DNA from: Sphingomonadales bacterium
GTDB taxonomy: Bacteria > Pseudomonadota > Alphaproteobacteria > Sphingomonadales > Sphingomonadaceae
NCBI GenBank assembly: GCA_004173185.1
Contig: SEFZ01000005.1
Span: 124,001-188,000 of the forward strand
DNA length: 64,000 nucleotides
Direction: 5' to 3'
Below the pieces are notes generated by a model. It saw nothing but the letters and a program-made list of their open reading frames with translations, was not told where the DNA came from and made no database searches. Shown here piece by piece: positions 19,681-30,668 of the stretch. Both the position numbers and the translations under genes were made by a program. Each line of letters begins with the position of its first letter. The stretch's first letter is position 1.

Positions 19681-20961
19681 ATGAACCGAAATCAACCCAG
19701 ATCCGCAGGACGCTCAGAACCCGACGCTCCCGGCGTCCCCGCGCGCCGCGCCGCGCTCCAACTCCTCGATGCAGTGCTGCGCCGTGGCCTCGCGCTGGAA
19801 TCGGCGCTCGACAAGGCGGCATCCGGCCTGCCGCCCAGCGATCGCGGCCTGGCCCATGCCATTGCCGCCGAAGCCCTGCGGCGCTTGCCCGATCTCGACG
19901 CGCTGATCGACGGCGCGACTCAGCGGCCCCTTCCCGATGACGCCAAGGCGCGCTTTGCCCTGCGAATCGCGCTCGTTCAGGCTTTGTGCCTTGGCACGCC
20001 CGGCCATGCCGCGATCTCGACCGTGCTGCCTTTGGTCGATGGCGGCCCGCGCAAGCTGGTCCACGGCGTGTTCGGCACCGTCACCCGTTCGGGCGCGACG
20101 TTGCCAGAACCGCCGACGCTTCCCGATGCCGTGGCGTTGCGCTGGCATGCTGCGTGGGGCGACCAGATGATCGAGGATGCCGAACTCGCCATCGCCGCCC
20201 CGCCGCCGCTCGACCTCACGCTGCGCGAACCCGTCGAGCTGGAGGAAGCAATCAGCCTGCTTCCCGGCCATGCGCGCCTGCCCGCCGGAACTTCAGTGAT
20301 GGAGATACCCGGTTTCGAGGAAGGCAGCTTCTGGGTGCAGGATCTTGCGGCTTCGATCCCCGCGCGCCTGATCGGCAAGGGCGCGGGCACCGCTTATGAT
20401 CTCTGCGCCGCGCCCGGCGGCAAAACGCTCCAGCTGGCTTCGGCGGGCTGGGATGTCACTGCCGTCGATGTCTCCGAAAGTCGTCTTGCGCGACTTCGCG
20501 ACAATCTGGACCGCACCGGACAGGAAGCGAAAATCGTCGTGGCGGATCTGCTGCTCTGGAAGCCTGAGGAACAGGCAGACGCCGTCCTGCTCGACGCACC
20601 GTGCAGCGCCACCGGCATTTTCCGTCGCCATCCCGATGTGCTCCACCGCGTCCGTCCTTCGCTGATCGCGGAGATGGCCGAACTGCAGGGCAAATTGCTC
20701 CACCGCGCGTCGGGGTGGGTGAAGCCCGGCGGCATTCTGGTTTATGCGACCTGTTCGCTTGAGCCACAGGAAGGCGAATTGCAGCTTGAGCGCTTCCTTG
20801 CGCATCACAGCGAATATGCCGTGGACCCCGTCCGCGCCGATGAGCTTCCCGAGGGTGTCGCTCCGCTCGAAAACGGTACGGTTCGGCTTCATCCGGGCAT
20901 GCTTCCGGAGCAGGGGCGGCTTGATGGCTTCTTTATCGTCCGGTTGCGGCGCAACGCTTAG
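19681..20961 (+). CDS. rsmB: RsmB-type 16S rRNA (cytosine-967-C5)-methyltransferase
   Basis: 426 residues: a NusB-like RNA-binding domain (about 20-150), then a SAM-dependent Rossmann domain with [14 protein letters not shown] (SAM loop). The two catalytic cysteines lie in [15 protein letters not shown] (motif IV) and [12 protein letters not shown] (motif VI). It methylates C967 of 16S rRNA by family assignment. It heads a co-directional run with rpe, a heparinase-like gene and purH. The exact rRNA position could differ among RsmB/RsmF relatives. Confidence 0.92.
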   Translation: MNRNQPRSAGRSEPDAPGVPARRAALQLLDAVLRRGLALESALDKAASGLPPSDRGLAHAIAAEALRRLPDLDALIDGATQRPLPDDAKARFALRIALVQALCLGTPGHAAISTVLPLVDGGPRKLVHGVFGTVTRSGATLPEPPTLPDAVALRWHAAWGDQMIEDAELAIAAPPPLDLTLREPVELEEAISLLPGHARLPAGTSVMEIPGFEEGSFWVQDLAASIPARLIGKGAGTAYDLCAAPGGKTLQLASAGWDVTAVDVSESRLARLRDNLDRTGQEAKIVVADLLLWKPEEQADAVLLDAPCSATGIFRRHPDVLHRVRPSLIAEMAELQGKLLHRASGWVKPGGILVYATCSLEPQEGELQLERFLAHHSEYAVDPVRADELPEGVAPLENGTVRLHPGMLPEQGRLDGFFIVRLRRNA

Positions 20962-20996
20962 TTGCGTGCGAATCGCCCCGTGCTAAGGATTCCAGC

Positions 20997-21653
20997 ATGG
21001 CCATCCGCATTGCTCCCTCGATCCTGTCCGCTGACTTCTCGAAACTCGGCGAGGAAGTGCGCGCGATCGATGCGGCGGGGGCGGACTGGATTCATGTCGA
21101 TGTGATGGACGGGCATTTCGTGCCCAACATCACGATCGGCCCGGCCGTCATCAAGGCGCTGCGCCCGCATACGGCCAAGCCCTTTGACGTCCATCTGATG
21201 ATCGCCCCGGTCGATCCCATGCTTCAGGCGTTCGCCGATGCAGGGGCCGATTGCATTTCGGTCCACCCCGAAAGCGGGCCGCATCTTCACCGTACGCTCC
21301 AGACCATCAAGGGTCTCGGCAAGCGCGCGGGCGTCGTGCTCAATCCCGCCACGCCGATCGACTCGATCGATCACGTCATCGATATGATCGATCTGATCCT
21401 GGTGATGAGCGTCAACCCCGGCTTTGGCGGCCAGAAGTTCATCGAGTCGCAGCTCGCCAAGATCGCAACGCTGCGCCAGCGCATCGACGCTTCGGGCCGT
21501 GCCATCGATCTCGAAGTCGATGGCGGGATCGATCGTAACACTGCCCCGCGTGCCATTGCCGCGGGCGCGGATGCGCTGGTCGCGGGAACTGCCACCTTCA
21601 CCGGAGGCCCCAGCCAATATGCCGCCAATATCGCGGCGCTCCGGGGCGGATGA
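20997..21653 (+). CDS. rpe: Ribulose-phosphate 3-epimerase Rpe
   Basis: 218 residues, TIM barrel. [15 protein letters not shown], the metal/catalytic [28 protein letters not shown] and EVDGGID are all present. It interconverts ribulose 5-phosphate and xylulose 5-phosphate in the pentose phosphate pathway. It overlaps the heparinase-like gene by ATGA at 21650-21653. Confidence 0.97.
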   Translation: MAIRIAPSILSADFSKLGEEVRAIDAAGADWIHVDVMDGHFVPNITIGPAVIKALRPHTAKPFDVHLMIAPVDPMLQAFADAGADCISVHPESGPHLHRTLQTIKGLGKRAGVVLNPATPIDSIDHVIDMIDLILVMSVNPGFGGQKFIESQLAKIATLRQRIDASGRAIDLEVDGGIDRNTAPRAIAAGADALVAGTATFTGGPSQYAANIAALRGG

Positions 21654-23389
21654 GCGATGATCCCGCCGACTCCGCCGCCGACGGAGTCGAGCCGGGCAAG
21701 CGGTTGGTCCGTAGCGGCGGCAGCGGCGGGCTCAGCCTTGCGGATCGCATCGCCGAACGCCTTCAGCGCCTCGCCTGGCGCACCCCCCTGCACAATATGC
21801 GCCTGAAGGGCCGCCACCCTCTCAAGCTGATAGCGGTATCCGAAGACCCGTTCTTCGGAGATCCCGAGCGAGGCAATGCCTTGCTCGATGGCATGGTGAT
21901 GTTCCGCGGCGAAGAGCGTTCGATTGCGAGCCTCGATTTCGCCCGCGCCGATTGGTCCAGGCCGTTCGGCGAATATCTTCAGAGCTTTGCGTGGCTGCGC
22001 GATCTCTCCAGCGTCACCGTGCGCGTCACGGCCGCGCCGATTGCAGAGGCGATCATGGAGCGCTGGCTGGCGGCGCATGCCGAAAAGGTCTCCGAACCCG
22101 CATGGCGTGCCGATCTTTGGGGCCGCCGCATCCTGTTCTGGACCGCGCACGCGCCATTGATCCTTTCGGCCAGCGATCTCGTCTATCGCTCGACGGTCCT
22201 CCACGCTCTCGCAAGGGGCGCGCGCCATCTCGATCGCGCAGCCGATCGCGTGCCGCTCGGTGTGCCGCGCATCGCCGCCTGGTGCGGGGTGCTTGTCGCG
22301 GGGCTGATGATCCCAGGCGGAGATCCGCGTCGCAGCTTTGGTGAGACGGGGCTCAAGCGTGCGCTCGATGGTTCGGTGTTCGATGATGGCGGCAGCGTCG
22401 GGCGCTCGCCTGCGGGGCAGCTCGACGCGATTCAATTGCTGACGATGCTGTGCGAAGCCTATTCGGCGCGCCGTCTGGAGCCACCTGCGTTCGTTCAAGC
22501 GATGCTCGCCAAGATGGTCACGGCGTTGCTCGGCGTCTGTCATGGCGACAAGGGGCTGGCGAGCTATCAGGGTTCCGGCCCGATCTCGGGCGAAACCATC
22601 GCCCAATATGTCGAAGCCACCGGTGTGCGCACCCGCCCGCTCAAGCAGGCGCGTGAATGGGGCTATCAGCGCCTCTCGCACGGCGGCACCGTGCTCATCG
22701 TCGATGCCGCGCCGCCACCCTTGTCTCGGCTGGTCGAAGGCGGCTGCGCCTCGACGCTCGCCTTTGAAATGTCAGACGGCAAGCACCGGATCGTCGTCAA
22801 TTGCGGTGGATCGGGCATGGCCGATGCCAGCGTGCCGGGCGCGCTCACCGAAGGGCTGCGGACTACAGCGGCGCATTCCACGTTGGTCCTCGCAGACAGC
22901 AACTCGACTGCGATCCACGCGGATGGAACGCTCGGTCGCGGCGTGGTCGAAGTCGAGCTGGCCCGCCACGAAACCGAAAATGGCAGCCGGGTCGAAGCCA
23001 GCCATGACGGCTATGCCCGCCGCTTCGGCTTCCTCCACCGCCGCCTGATCGCGCTGGCCGGGGACGGACGCGACATTCGCGGCGAGGATATGCTGATCCC
23101 CGCCGACAAGCGCCGCAAGAAAGGGATGACGCCTTTTGCGGTGCGCTTCCATCTGCATCCGTCGGTCGAGATTTCGCCGACTGCGGATGGACTCGCGGCG
23201 ATCCTGCGCAATCCCGATGGGCATCTCTGGCAGTTCCGCGCCAAGGGCGGCGTGCTCGCGCTCGCGGTGGAAGATTCGATCTGGATCGATGGGGCGGGCA
23301 AGCCGGTGGCGAGCCAGCAGCTCGTCATCACCGCCGAATCGCCCCCGGGTGGCCAGAATATCAGCTGGCTGTTCCACCGCGCCAAATAG
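21650..23389 (+). CDS. Heparinase II/III family protein
   Basis: 579 residues with no clear signal peptide. An alpha-helical toroid-like N-terminal part holds [18 protein letters not shown] and SAGQ-like [17 protein letters not shown]-terminal beta-rich heparinase II/III domain follows (about 330-560), with [32 protein letters not shown] and [13 protein letters not shown]. The family contains polysaccharide lyases acting on uronate glycans. This intracellular-looking alphaproteobacterial type, fixed between rpe and purH, has no known substrate. It could recycle cell-envelope glycan. Confidence 0.82.
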   Translation: MSDDPADSAADGVEPGKRLVRSGGSGGLSLADRIAERLQRLAWRTPLHNMRLKGRHPLKLIAVSEDPFFGDPERGNALLDGMVMFRGEERSIASLDFARADWSRPFGEYLQSFAWLRDLSSVTVRVTAAPIAEAIMERWLAAHAEKVSEPAWRADLWGRRILFWTAHAPLILSASDLVYRSTVLHALARGARHLDRAADRVPLGVPRIAAWCGVLVAGLMIPGGDPRRSFGETGLKRALDGSVFDDGGSVGRSPAGQLDAIQLLTMLCEAYSARRLEPPAFVQAMLAKMVTALLGVCHGDKGLASYQGSGPISGETIAQYVEATGVRTRPLKQAREWGYQRLSHGGTVLIVDAAPPPLSRLVEGGCASTLAFEMSDGKHRIVVNCGGSGMADASVPGALTEGLRTTAAHSTLVLADSNSTAIHADGTLGRGVVEVELARHETENGSRVEASHDGYARRFGFLHRRLIALAGDGRDIRGEDMLIPADKRRKKGMTPFAVRFHLHPSVEISPTADGLAAILRNPDGHLWQFRAKGGVLALAVEDSIWIDGAGKPVASQQLVITAESPPGGQNISWLFHRAK

Positions 23390-23451
23390 CCGCGCGCAAA
23401 AACCCGCCAACTAGTGGGTTGCGCCGCTCGCTCGCATCCGTAGATGGACCC

Positions 23452-25023
23452 ATGGATCAGGTTAAAATTCGTAGCGCGCTCCTCTCGGTCTCGGACAAGA
23501 CCGGTATTGTTGAGCTGGGTCAGTCCCTCGCCGCAAACGGCGTCGAGCTCGTCTCGACCGGGGGCACCGCCAGCGCCCTGCGTGCAGCCGGCCTCGAAGT
23601 CCGCGACATTTCCGATCTCACCGGCTTCCCCGAAATGATGGATGGCCGGGTCAAGACGCTCCACCCCAAGGTGCATGGCGGCCTGCTCGCGATTCGCGGC
23701 AATGAAGACCATGAAGCGTCGATGGCGGATCATGAGATCGCGCCGATCGATCTGGTCGTGGTCAATCTCTATCCCTTCGCCGAGACGGTGGCGCGCGGTG
23801 CCAACCGCGACACGATCATCGAGAATATCGATATCGGTGGCCCCTCGATGGTCCGCTCTGCCGCGAAGAACCATGACAGCGTCGCGATCCTGACTGACCC
23901 GGCCGATTATGCGCTGGTGCGCGAGGGCGTCACGACGATGGCGCAGCGCCGCAAATTCGCTGCCAAGGCCTATGCCGCCACCGCGGCCTATGACGCGATG
24001 ATCGCCAGCTGGTTCGGTATGGTCGATCAGGGCGAGGCGTTCCCCGAGACGATCCATCTCGCGCTCAAGCGTGGTGAGGCTTTGCGCTACGGTGAAAATC
24101 CGCATCAGCAGGCGGCCTTCTATTCGCATGGTGGCCCGGCCGCATCGGGCATCGGCGATGCACGGCAGGTGCAGGGCAAGGCGCTCAGCTACAATAATTA
24201 CAATGACGCGGATGCGGCGCTCGAGCTGCTCAGCGAATTCCGGGATGGCCCGCCGACAGTGGTCATCGTCAAGCATGCCAATCCCTGCGGCGTCGCGAGT
24301 GGCGAGACCCTGGCCGAAGCCTATGCCGCGGCGTTTGCCTGTGACACCGTTTCGGCGTTCGGCGGGATCATCGCAGTCAACCGTCCGCTCGATCGCGAAA
24401 CTGCCGAGGCGATCACCGGCATCTTCACCGAAGTCGTCGTCGCCCCCGGTGCCGATGACGACGCGATTGCTTTGTTCGCGGCAAAGAAGAATCTGCGCCT
24501 GCTGCTGACCGGCGATCTGCCCGATCCGGCGCGTCCGGGAATGATGGCCAAGTCGATCACGGGTGGTTGGCTGGTCCAGAGCCGCGACAATGGCGTGCTG
24601 GCGGATGCGGACTTCAAAGTGGTCACCAAGCGCCAGCCCACCGAACAGGAATTGGCCGATTGCCGGTTCGCCTGGACCGTGGCGAAGCACGTCAAATCGA
24701 ACGCGATCGTTTATGCCAAGGACGGAAGCACGGCGGGCGTCGGCGCAGGCCAGATGAACCGCCTCGAATCCGCACGCATCGCTGCATGGAAGGCGAAGGA
24801 CGCCGCCGAAAAGGCTGGCTGGACGGATCCGCGCACGCTCGGCTCGGCAGTCGCTTCGGATGCCTTCTTCCCCTTCGCCGATGGGCTGTTAGCGGCGGTC
24901 GAGGCTGGCGCGACTGCGGTGATCCAGCCCGGCGGCTCGATCCGTGACGACGAAGTGATCGCCGCGGCCGACGAAGCCGGCCTCGCCATGATCTTCACCG
25001 GGATGCGGCATTTCCGCCACTGA
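23452..25023 (+). CDS. purH: Bifunctional AICAR transformylase/IMP cyclohydrolase PurH
   Basis: 523 residues from the ATG at 23452; a TTG-opened frame 33 bases upstream is unlikely. The N-terminal MGS-like IMP cyclohydrolase domain shows SVSDKTGI and [10 protein letters not shown]. The C-terminal transformylase shows [31 protein letters not shown] and KHANPCG with catalytic Lys/His. It performs the last two steps of IMP synthesis. It ends the rsmB-rpe-heparinase-purH run and converges on the flippase gene with a 7-base gap. Confidence 0.97.
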   Translation: MDQVKIRSALLSVSDKTGIVELGQSLAANGVELVSTGGTASALRAAGLEVRDISDLTGFPEMMDGRVKTLHPKVHGGLLAIRGNEDHEASMADHEIAPIDLVVVNLYPFAETVARGANRDTIIENIDIGGPSMVRSAAKNHDSVAILTDPADYALVREGVTTMAQRRKFAAKAYAATAAYDAMIASWFGMVDQGEAFPETIHLALKRGEALRYGENPHQQAAFYSHGGPAASGIGDARQVQGKALSYNNYNDADAALELLSEFRDGPPTVVIVKHANPCGVASGETLAEAYAAAFACDTVSAFGGIIAVNRPLDRETAEAITGIFTEVVVAPGADDDAIALFAAKKNLRLLLTGDLPDPARPGMMAKSITGGWLVQSRDNGVLADADFKVVTKRQPTEQELADCRFAWTVAKHVKSNAIVYAKDGSTAGVGAGQMNRLESARIAAWKAKDAAEKAGWTDPRTLGSAVASDAFFPFADGLLAAVEAGATAVIQPGGSIRDDEVIAAADEAGLAMIFTGMRHFRH

Positions 25024-25030
25024 GCCGGGG

Positions 25031-26548
25031 TTAGAGTTTCTCTTCCACCGGCAGGGCCGCGCCGCTCGCGGGCATCTTGCGAAATAGCGCGCGATCCTCT
25101 TCGCCGAAGCCGAATTTGATGATCACATAGAGATAGGTGATCAGGATCGCCGGCATGCCGATGCTCAGCTCGGCCCATTCATATTCGTGCGGCAGCGCGG
25201 TGAATGCGGCGCCGACGAGGCTGGCGATGGCGATGGCGGCAAAGAAGCTCGGGCGCACGCTGATCACCGGCGTGCCGGTCATCCGCCGGAGCATATAGGC
25301 TTTCACCGCCGATCCGATCGTCAGCGAGATCGCCAGCGCCAATGCGGGCGCGGCGGCCTGGTAGCCGATATGGAGGTTCTGGGCCTGCGCGATCAGGATG
25401 AAGGCGAAGCTGAGCGCAATCTGCAGCGACAATACCGCCAGCGAGACGATCAGATTGCGCATCCGGGCGGTGTAGACCAGCGCTGTCTCGCAGACAGCAC
25501 CGGTCGATGCCAGCACTTCGGCGACCAGCAGGATGCACAAGGCGCCCGCACCGATCGGGAATTGCGGGCCGATCAGCCCCATCACGCCGCTAGCGGGGAT
25601 CGAGAGCATCACTGCCAGCGCCGCCTGTGCGCCGATGATCCAGAAACCAACCTGGCGCACCTGTTTGGCAATCGCGGGCATATTCCCCGCCGCCAGGCTC
25701 TGGGTGATCACCGGCCCAAGGATCGGATCGAAGCTCGTCTTGAGCTTCTGCGGCACCGATGCGACCTGCTGCGCCATATAATAGATGCCGACCACGCTGG
25801 GTGCGAACATCAGCCCGAGAATGAAGCGATCGACATTGCGCGTCGCCCATTCGATCGTATCGGCCCCCGCCAGCGGTGCATTGCGCCGCGCCAGCGCCCA
25901 GATCTTGGCGGGCTGAGGCCGCCAGCCTTGCGGCAGGCCATATTCCTTGAAGAACGGGATCAGCGACGCGACCAGTGCGGCGAGCATCGCCAGCCCATAG
26001 GCATAAAGCAGTCCGTCGCGCGTCGAGACATAGGAAAAGCCGAACGCTGCGATGCTGATTGTCCATGGCTCGATCACTGCGCGTGCGGTCACCGATGCCT
26101 TCACGTTGTGGCGATAGGCGAGCGCCGCCAGCACCACATCCGAAGCGGCCGTCGCAAACACCGCAAGTGCCACGAATCGCTCGAGCCCGGTCACCGGGCT
26201 GTTGGGGAACATCGCCTGTGGAAAGGCGATGAGCAGGGTCGCTGCAATCGCCGAAGCGATCACCGCAACGACGAGCGCATCGAACACGACATGGTTGTGC
26301 GGCCGCTCGGTCGTCGCCAGCGCCTGCGCCAGCCCGCGTTTCAGCCCCAGCGTCGCCACCAGCGCGGCGAACTCGATCACCAGCACCGCAATCGCATAGC
26401 GTCCGACGATATCCGGCCCATATGCGCGCCCGGCGATAAACAGGAACGGCAGCCGCGCGGCGAGCCGCATCAGGAAGCCGAGCATATTGGTCCGCCCGCC
26501 CTTGGCGAGCGCGTCGATATCTTGAGACGGGGCCGCAGCCTCGCTCAA
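25031..26548 (-). CDS. Polysaccharide/oligosaccharide flippase (MOP/Wzx-like membrane protein)
   Basis: 505 residues with about 12-14 hydrophobic helices spread over the chain, short loops and a charged C-terminal tail, as in MATE/Wzx-type exporters. An early [19 protein letters not shown] segment and [15 protein letters not shown] resemble Wzx proteins. It probably flips lipid-linked sugars; substrate unknown. It starts with a TTG overlapping the polA stop (TTGA at 26545-26548), so it depends on polA translation. No glycosyltransferases are near, so the operon partner is unrelated by function. Confidence 0.78.
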   Translation of the reverse strand: MSEAAAPSQDIDALAKGGRTNMLGFLMRLAARLPFLFIAGRAYGPDIVGRYAIAVLVIEFAALVATLGLKRGLAQALATTERPHNHVVFDALVVAVIASAIAATLLIAFPQAMFPNSPVTGLERFVALAVFATAASDVVLAALAYRHNVKASVTARAVIEPWTISIAAFGFSYVSTRDGLLYAYGLAMLAALVASLIPFFKEYGLPQGWRPQPAKIWALARRNAPLAGADTIEWATRNVDRFILGLMFAPSVVGIYYMAQQVASVPQKLKTSFDPILGPVITQSLAAGNMPAIAKQVRQVGFWIIGAQAALAVMLSIPASGVMGLIGPQFPIGAGALCILLVAEVLASTGAVCETALVYTARMRNLIVSLAVLSLQIALSFAFILIAQAQNLHIGYQAAAPALALAISLTIGSAVKAYMLRRMTGTPVISVRPSFFAAIAIASLVGAAFTALPHEYEWAELSIGMPAILITYLYVIIKFGFGEEDRALFRKMPASGAALPVEEKL

Positions 26549-29328
26549 TGCGCGGCGCCCCAGCTCTTGCCCACGCCAATCTCGACGCCGAGCGGCACGC
26601 TGAGCGTCACCATCGGCTCGGCCGCGGTCGCCATCACGCGCTCGATGATCGGCTTGGCCGCGTCCACATCGCCTTCGGGCAGTTCGAACACGAGTTCATC
26701 ATGCACCTGGAGCAGCATTTTGACGTTGCTCAGCCCGGCCTCGGCCAAAGCCGGACCCATCCGAGCCATAGCGCGCTTGATGATGTCGGCGCTGGTGCCC
26801 TGGATCGGTGCGTTGATCGCGGCGCGCTCGGCACCCTGGCGGACATGCTGGATCGGTGCCTTGATCTGCGGGAACCAGGTCTTTCGGCCGAACAACGTCT
26901 CGGTATGCCCCTTCGATCGCACGCCTTCGAGCGTCTCGTTGATATAGGTCGAGATGCCGGGGAAGCGTTCGAAATAGCGCGAGATCATCGCCTGCGCTTC
27001 TTCGGCGTCGATCTCCAGCCGGCTGGCAAGCCCCCACCGCGAAATGCCGTAGAGGATCGCGAAGTTGATCGTCTTGGCGCGGCCGCGCGTGTCGCGGTTC
27101 ACGTCGCCGAACAATTCCTTGGCCGTCGCCGCGTGAATGTCTTCGCCGCGCAGGAATGCGTCGCGAAGCTGTGGCACGTCCGCCATGTGCGCCGCGAGCC
27201 GCAACTCGATCTGGCTGTAATCGGCGGCGAGGATGACATGCCCCGGCTCGGCGATGAAGGCGTCGCGGATCTGGCGGCCAATCTCGGTGCGAATCGGGAT
27301 GTTCTGGAGGTTCGGATCGGTCGAGCTAAGTCGCCCGGTCTGCGCGCCGGTCAGCGAATAGCTGGTGTGGACCCGGCCCGTGTCGCGATTGATCTGCGCC
27401 TGTAGCGCGTCGGTATAGGTCGATTTCAGCTTCGAGAGCTGGCGCCATTCGAGCACGAGGCCCGCAATCGTCACGCCCTCGGCCTTCATCTTCTCCAGCA
27501 CGGTCACGTCGGTCGAATACGCGCCCGATTTGCCCTTCTTGCCGCCCTTCAGCCCCATCTTGTCGAACAGGATCGCGCCAAGCTGCTGGGTTGATCCGAT
27601 CTGGAAGGGTTGCCCCGCCTCGGTCTGGATCTCTTCCTCCAGCCGCGCCATTTCCTGCGCGAAGCGGCTGGAAAGCAGCGACAGCTGATCCCGGTCCACC
27701 TTGATCCCCGCGCGCTCCATCCCCGCAACCACCGGGATCAGCGGGCGATCGACCATCTCATAAACGCGCGTCGCACCTTCATAAGCCAGCCGCGGCTTGA
27801 ACCGGGTCCATAGCCGCCACGTCACGTCGGCATCCTCGCCGCCATATTGGGTGGCGGCATCGAGCGGCACCTGCGCGAAGCTGATCGCCTTCTTGCCCGT
27901 GCCCGTCACATCCTTGAAGCTGATGCAGCTATGTTCGAGCACCGCATGCGCGACTTCGTCCATGCCATGGCCCGCAAGCGACTGGCCCGCGTCGAGATCG
28001 AAGCTCATCACCATCGTGTCGTCGATCGGCGACACGTCCAGCCCGTGGCGGATCAGCACGTTGATGTCGTATTTGATGTTGTGCCCGATCTTGAGCACGC
28101 TCGGATCGATCAGCAGCGGGCGCAACAGCCGCACTACTTCGTTGAGCGACAGCTGCGGCGGTGCTTCGGCGAACATGTCATCGCCGCTCTTGTGCCCGAT
28201 CGGAATGTAACAGGCGCGACCGGGCTTGGTCGCCAGGCAGATGCCGACCAGATTGGCGGCCATGCTGTCGAGCGAATCGGTCTCGGTATCGATCGCAATC
28301 GTGCCGCTGGCATGGCTTTCGGCGATCCACGCTTCCAGCCGCTCGGCGGTCGTCACGGTCTCATATGCCTTGCAGTCGATCGGCGGCAGATCGACGAAGT
28401 CGGGCGTGTCGGCGGCAGCGAGCGCAGAGGCTGCGGCGACCGGATCGGCGGTGTCGCGACCCGGTGCATGCGCGGCCATCCGCGAGAGCAATGTCTTGAA
28501 GCCCTGATCCTCAAGGAATGCGCGCAGTGGCTCGGGCGGAATCCCGTCGAGCTTGAGCTCATCGAGCGTCATCGGCACGGCAGTCTCGGTGTGAAGCGCC
28601 ACGAGCCGCCGCGACAGCAGCGCCATCTCCTTATGCTCGATCAGATTGTCGCGCATCTTGCTGGGCTTCATCGTCGGCGCTGCTTCGAGCACCTGTTCGA
28701 GCGTGCCGAACTCACCGATCAGCTTGGCGGCGGTCTTGGGGCCGATGCCCGGAACGCCGGGCACGTTATCCACCGTGTCGCCCATCAAAGCGAGCACGTC
28801 GCCCAGCTGCTCGGGCCGAACGCCGAACTTGGCTTCGACATATTCCGGCCCGCGCCGCTCATTCTTCATCGTGTCGAGCATGTCGACGCCGGGCTGGATC
28901 AGCTGTGCCAGATCCTTGTCCGAACTGACGATGGTCACTTGCCAACCGGCCTCGACTGCGCGGCAGGTATAGGTCGCGATGATGTCGTCCGCCTCGAATC
29001 CCGCTTCCTCGATGCAGGGGAGCGAAAACGCCTTGGTCGCTTCCCGAATCAGCGGGAATTGCGGGATCAGATCTTCGGGCGGTGGCGGACGCTGCGCCTT
29101 GTACTTGTCGTACATGTCGTTGCGAAAGGTGTGCGATCCCTTGTCGAGCACTACGGCCAGATGGGTCGGTCCCTCGGCCTTATCGAGCGCGTCGGCGAGC
29201 TTCCACAGCATCGCCGTATAGCCATAGACCGCACCCGCCGGGACCCCGTGCCGATTGGTCAGCGGCGGGAGCTGGTGATAGGCGCGGAAGATGTAGCCCG
29301 AGCCGTCGACAAGATAGAGATGTGGCAT
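26545..29328 (-). CDS. polA: DNA polymerase I PolA
   Basis: 927 residues with all three domains. The 5'-3' exonuclease has YLVDGSGYIFRAYH and VPGVPGIGPKTAAKL. The 3'-5' exonuclease keeps its acidic residues (IAIDTETDSLD and YGGEDADVTW), so proofreading looks intact. The polymerase has ADYSQIELRLAAH, the O-helix RAKTINFAILYG and VHDELVFELPEG. It acts in Okazaki fragment processing and repair. The stop overlaps the TTG of the flippase gene. Confidence 0.97.
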   Translation of the reverse strand: MPHLYLVDGSGYIFRAYHQLPPLTNRHGVPAGAVYGYTAMLWKLADALDKAEGPTHLAVVLDKGSHTFRNDMYDKYKAQRPPPPEDLIPQFPLIREATKAFSLPCIEEAGFEADDIIATYTCRAVEAGWQVTIVSSDKDLAQLIQPGVDMLDTMKNERRGPEYVEAKFGVRPEQLGDVLALMGDTVDNVPGVPGIGPKTAAKLIGEFGTLEQVLEAAPTMKPSKMRDNLIEHKEMALLSRRLVALHTETAVPMTLDELKLDGIPPEPLRAFLEDQGFKTLLSRMAAHAPGRDTADPVAAASALAAADTPDFVDLPPIDCKAYETVTTAERLEAWIAESHASGTIAIDTETDSLDSMAANLVGICLATKPGRACYIPIGHKSGDDMFAEAPPQLSLNEVVRLLRPLLIDPSVLKIGHNIKYDINVLIRHGLDVSPIDDTMVMSFDLDAGQSLAGHGMDEVAHAVLEHSCISFKDVTGTGKKAISFAQVPLDAATQYGGEDADVTWRLWTRFKPRLAYEGATRVYEMVDRPLIPVVAGMERAGIKVDRDQLSLLSSRFAQEMARLEEEIQTEAGQPFQIGSTQQLGAILFDKMGLKGGKKGKSGAYSTDVTVLEKMKAEGVTIAGLVLEWRQLSKLKSTYTDALQAQINRDTGRVHTSYSLTGAQTGRLSSTDPNLQNIPIRTEIGRQIRDAFIAEPGHVILAADYSQIELRLAAHMADVPQLRDAFLRGEDIHAATAKELFGDVNRDTRGRAKTINFAILYGISRWGLASRLEIDAEEAQAMISRYFERFPGISTYINETLEGVRSKGHTETLFGRKTWFPQIKAPIQHVRQGAERAAINAPIQGTSADIIKRAMARMGPALAEAGLSNVKMLLQVHDELVFELPEGDVDAAKPIIERVMATAAEPMVTLSVPLGVEIGVGKSWGAAH

Positions 29329-29360
29329 TGCGGGAGGGCTTAGCAGCGCCGCATTATCCC

Positions 29361-29385
29361 GTCATCCCAGCTTTCGCGGGACGAC
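29361..29385. repeat. Short palindromic intergenic element
   Basis: The sequence has arms GTCATCCC (29361-29368) and GGGACGAC (29378-29385), pairing with one mismatch around AGCTTTCGC. This looks like the GTCATCCC-type palindromes often scattered between genes in sphingomonads and other alphaproteobacteria. It sits 5 bases after the beta-lactamase-like stop and before polA's start region. It could act as a weak terminator or mRNA-end hairpin. I saw no second copy in this window. Confidence 0.5.
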
Positions 29386-29389
29386 GCAC

Positions 29390-30505
29390 CTAGCGCGCGT
29401 GATTGGCGACGATTGCGGCCGCAACCTGCTGCATCAGCAACTGCCGCTCGCGGACCGGGCGTGCGGTATCGCCGATCATCACCGCCACCGCATAGCCGCG
29501 GCCATCGGGAGCGGTCATGATGCCGACATCGTTGAAGCCGGCGGTACGCCCGCTCAAATCCTGGCCGGTGCCCGTCTTGTGGCCATAGCTCCAGCCGACC
29601 GGAACTGCGGCGCGAACGCGCGAGCGCCCGGTCTTGGCCGCTTCCATCGTCTTGATCAGCCACTCGGTCGAAGATGGCGACAACAGCTCGCCGCGCTTCA
29701 GCCGGGCGAGGGCGCCAGCAATCGCCAGCGGTGCGGCGCCATCGGGCGGATCGAGGACATAGGCTTCGAACGCTGCCTTGCGCACCGTTGGTGCCAGCCG
29801 CGCACGTGCCTGGGAAAAGGCGTTGCCGCGCGAATATTCGGAGCGCCATTCAAGGCCCGCAGTGCCTGCCTGAAGCAAGCGCTCACCCGGGCCAAAGCGG
29901 ATCGGCCCCAGGCTGCGGCGGGCGATGAAATCGCGGACCGCATCGGGCCCGCCAACCAGCCGCAAAAGCTTGTCGTTGCAGGTGTTGTCGCTCATCTGCA
30001 TCGCGCGGCGGATAACCTCGGCGACGTTGGTATTATACGGCTGGCCGGGCTTCACCAACGCCGCGATCGGCTGGTGGAAGACCGTGAAATCCTCGGTGGT
30101 GAAGCTCAGCGGCGTATCGAGCGACAGCTTCCCCTGATCGATCTGGTCGAGCACGGTCATCGTCACCCACAGCTTGCTCACGCTCTGCTGCGGCAATTTG
30201 CGTTCGCCACCCGCCGAGATCAGCCAGCCCTCATCGACGCTCGCGACCGATACGCCGGCAACGCCGGAGAAATTTCGAACCAGCGCCTCAAGCGACGAGA
30301 CCAGCTCTTGTGGGGCGGCCGCGGTCGGCTTGAAAATCGCCTTGAGCGCGGCCGGAATCTGGAGCGAAACCTTATAGGTCGGGGCAGGGAGATAGGCGGC
30401 GAGCTGGGCGTCTTCGTGCACGGCGCAGCCCATCAGCATCGCCGGGCCAAGGCCCGCGATGGTCACTGCGCGCTGAACGCTCGAAAACGAGAGAGATTCC
30501 CGCAA
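29390..30505 (-). CDS. Class A beta-lactamase-like serine hydrolase, predicted lipoprotein
   Basis: SVSK (S-x-x-K), SDNTCN (SDN) and HKTGTG (KTG) occur in class A order. The N-terminus has a hydrophobic stretch ending in AMLMGC, a lipobox. A TTG at 30505, with AAGGGG eight bases upstream, gives a compact lipoprotein signal peptide. An ATG at 30553 lacks a ribosome-binding site, and a start at 30691 would run into nadB. The omega-loop ExxLN glutamate is not recognisable; the region reads WRSEYSRGNAF. It may therefore be a peptidoglycan-acting or cryptic relative rather than an efficient beta-lactamase. Confidence 0.78.
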   Translation of the reverse strand: MRESLSFSSVQRAVTIAGLGPAMLMGCAVHEDAQLAAYLPAPTYKVSLQIPAALKAIFKPTAAAPQELVSSLEALVRNFSGVAGVSVASVDEGWLISAGGERKLPQQSVSKLWVTMTVLDQIDQGKLSLDTPLSFTTEDFTVFHQPIAALVKPGQPYNTNVAEVIRRAMQMSDNTCNDKLLRLVGGPDAVRDFIARRSLGPIRFGPGERLLQAGTAGLEWRSEYSRGNAFSQARARLAPTVRKAAFEAYVLDPPDGAAPLAIAGALARLKRGELLSPSSTEWLIKTMEAAKTGRSRVRAAVPVGWSYGHKTGTGQDLSGRTAGFNDVGIMTAPDGRGYAVAVMIGDTARPVRERQLLMQQVAAAIVANHAR

Positions 30506-30668
30506 AATTACAACCCCTTGCCCGTTTGCGAGCATGCTGCGGAAGCGTTTCATGCGAAAGGCCAGAGTCCCGGTAATGCGGCGAATCACACCATCGTAGC
30601 GATGAACGGTGAACAGAGAGGAAATGCCGGGCGTCACAGACGCCCAACGCATATCGGCGGCACCGGGT

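Noticed and set aside
23396..23420. AACCC/GGGTT repeat between the heparinase-like gene and purH
   Set aside because: Only a 5-base stem with a 10-base loop and no U-run; too weak to call a terminator.
25187..26947. 586-codon plus-strand frame across the flippase and polA
   Set aside because: It crosses two genuine minus-strand genes and its product is rich in Arg/His/Gln, typical of antisense reading in GC-rich DNA.
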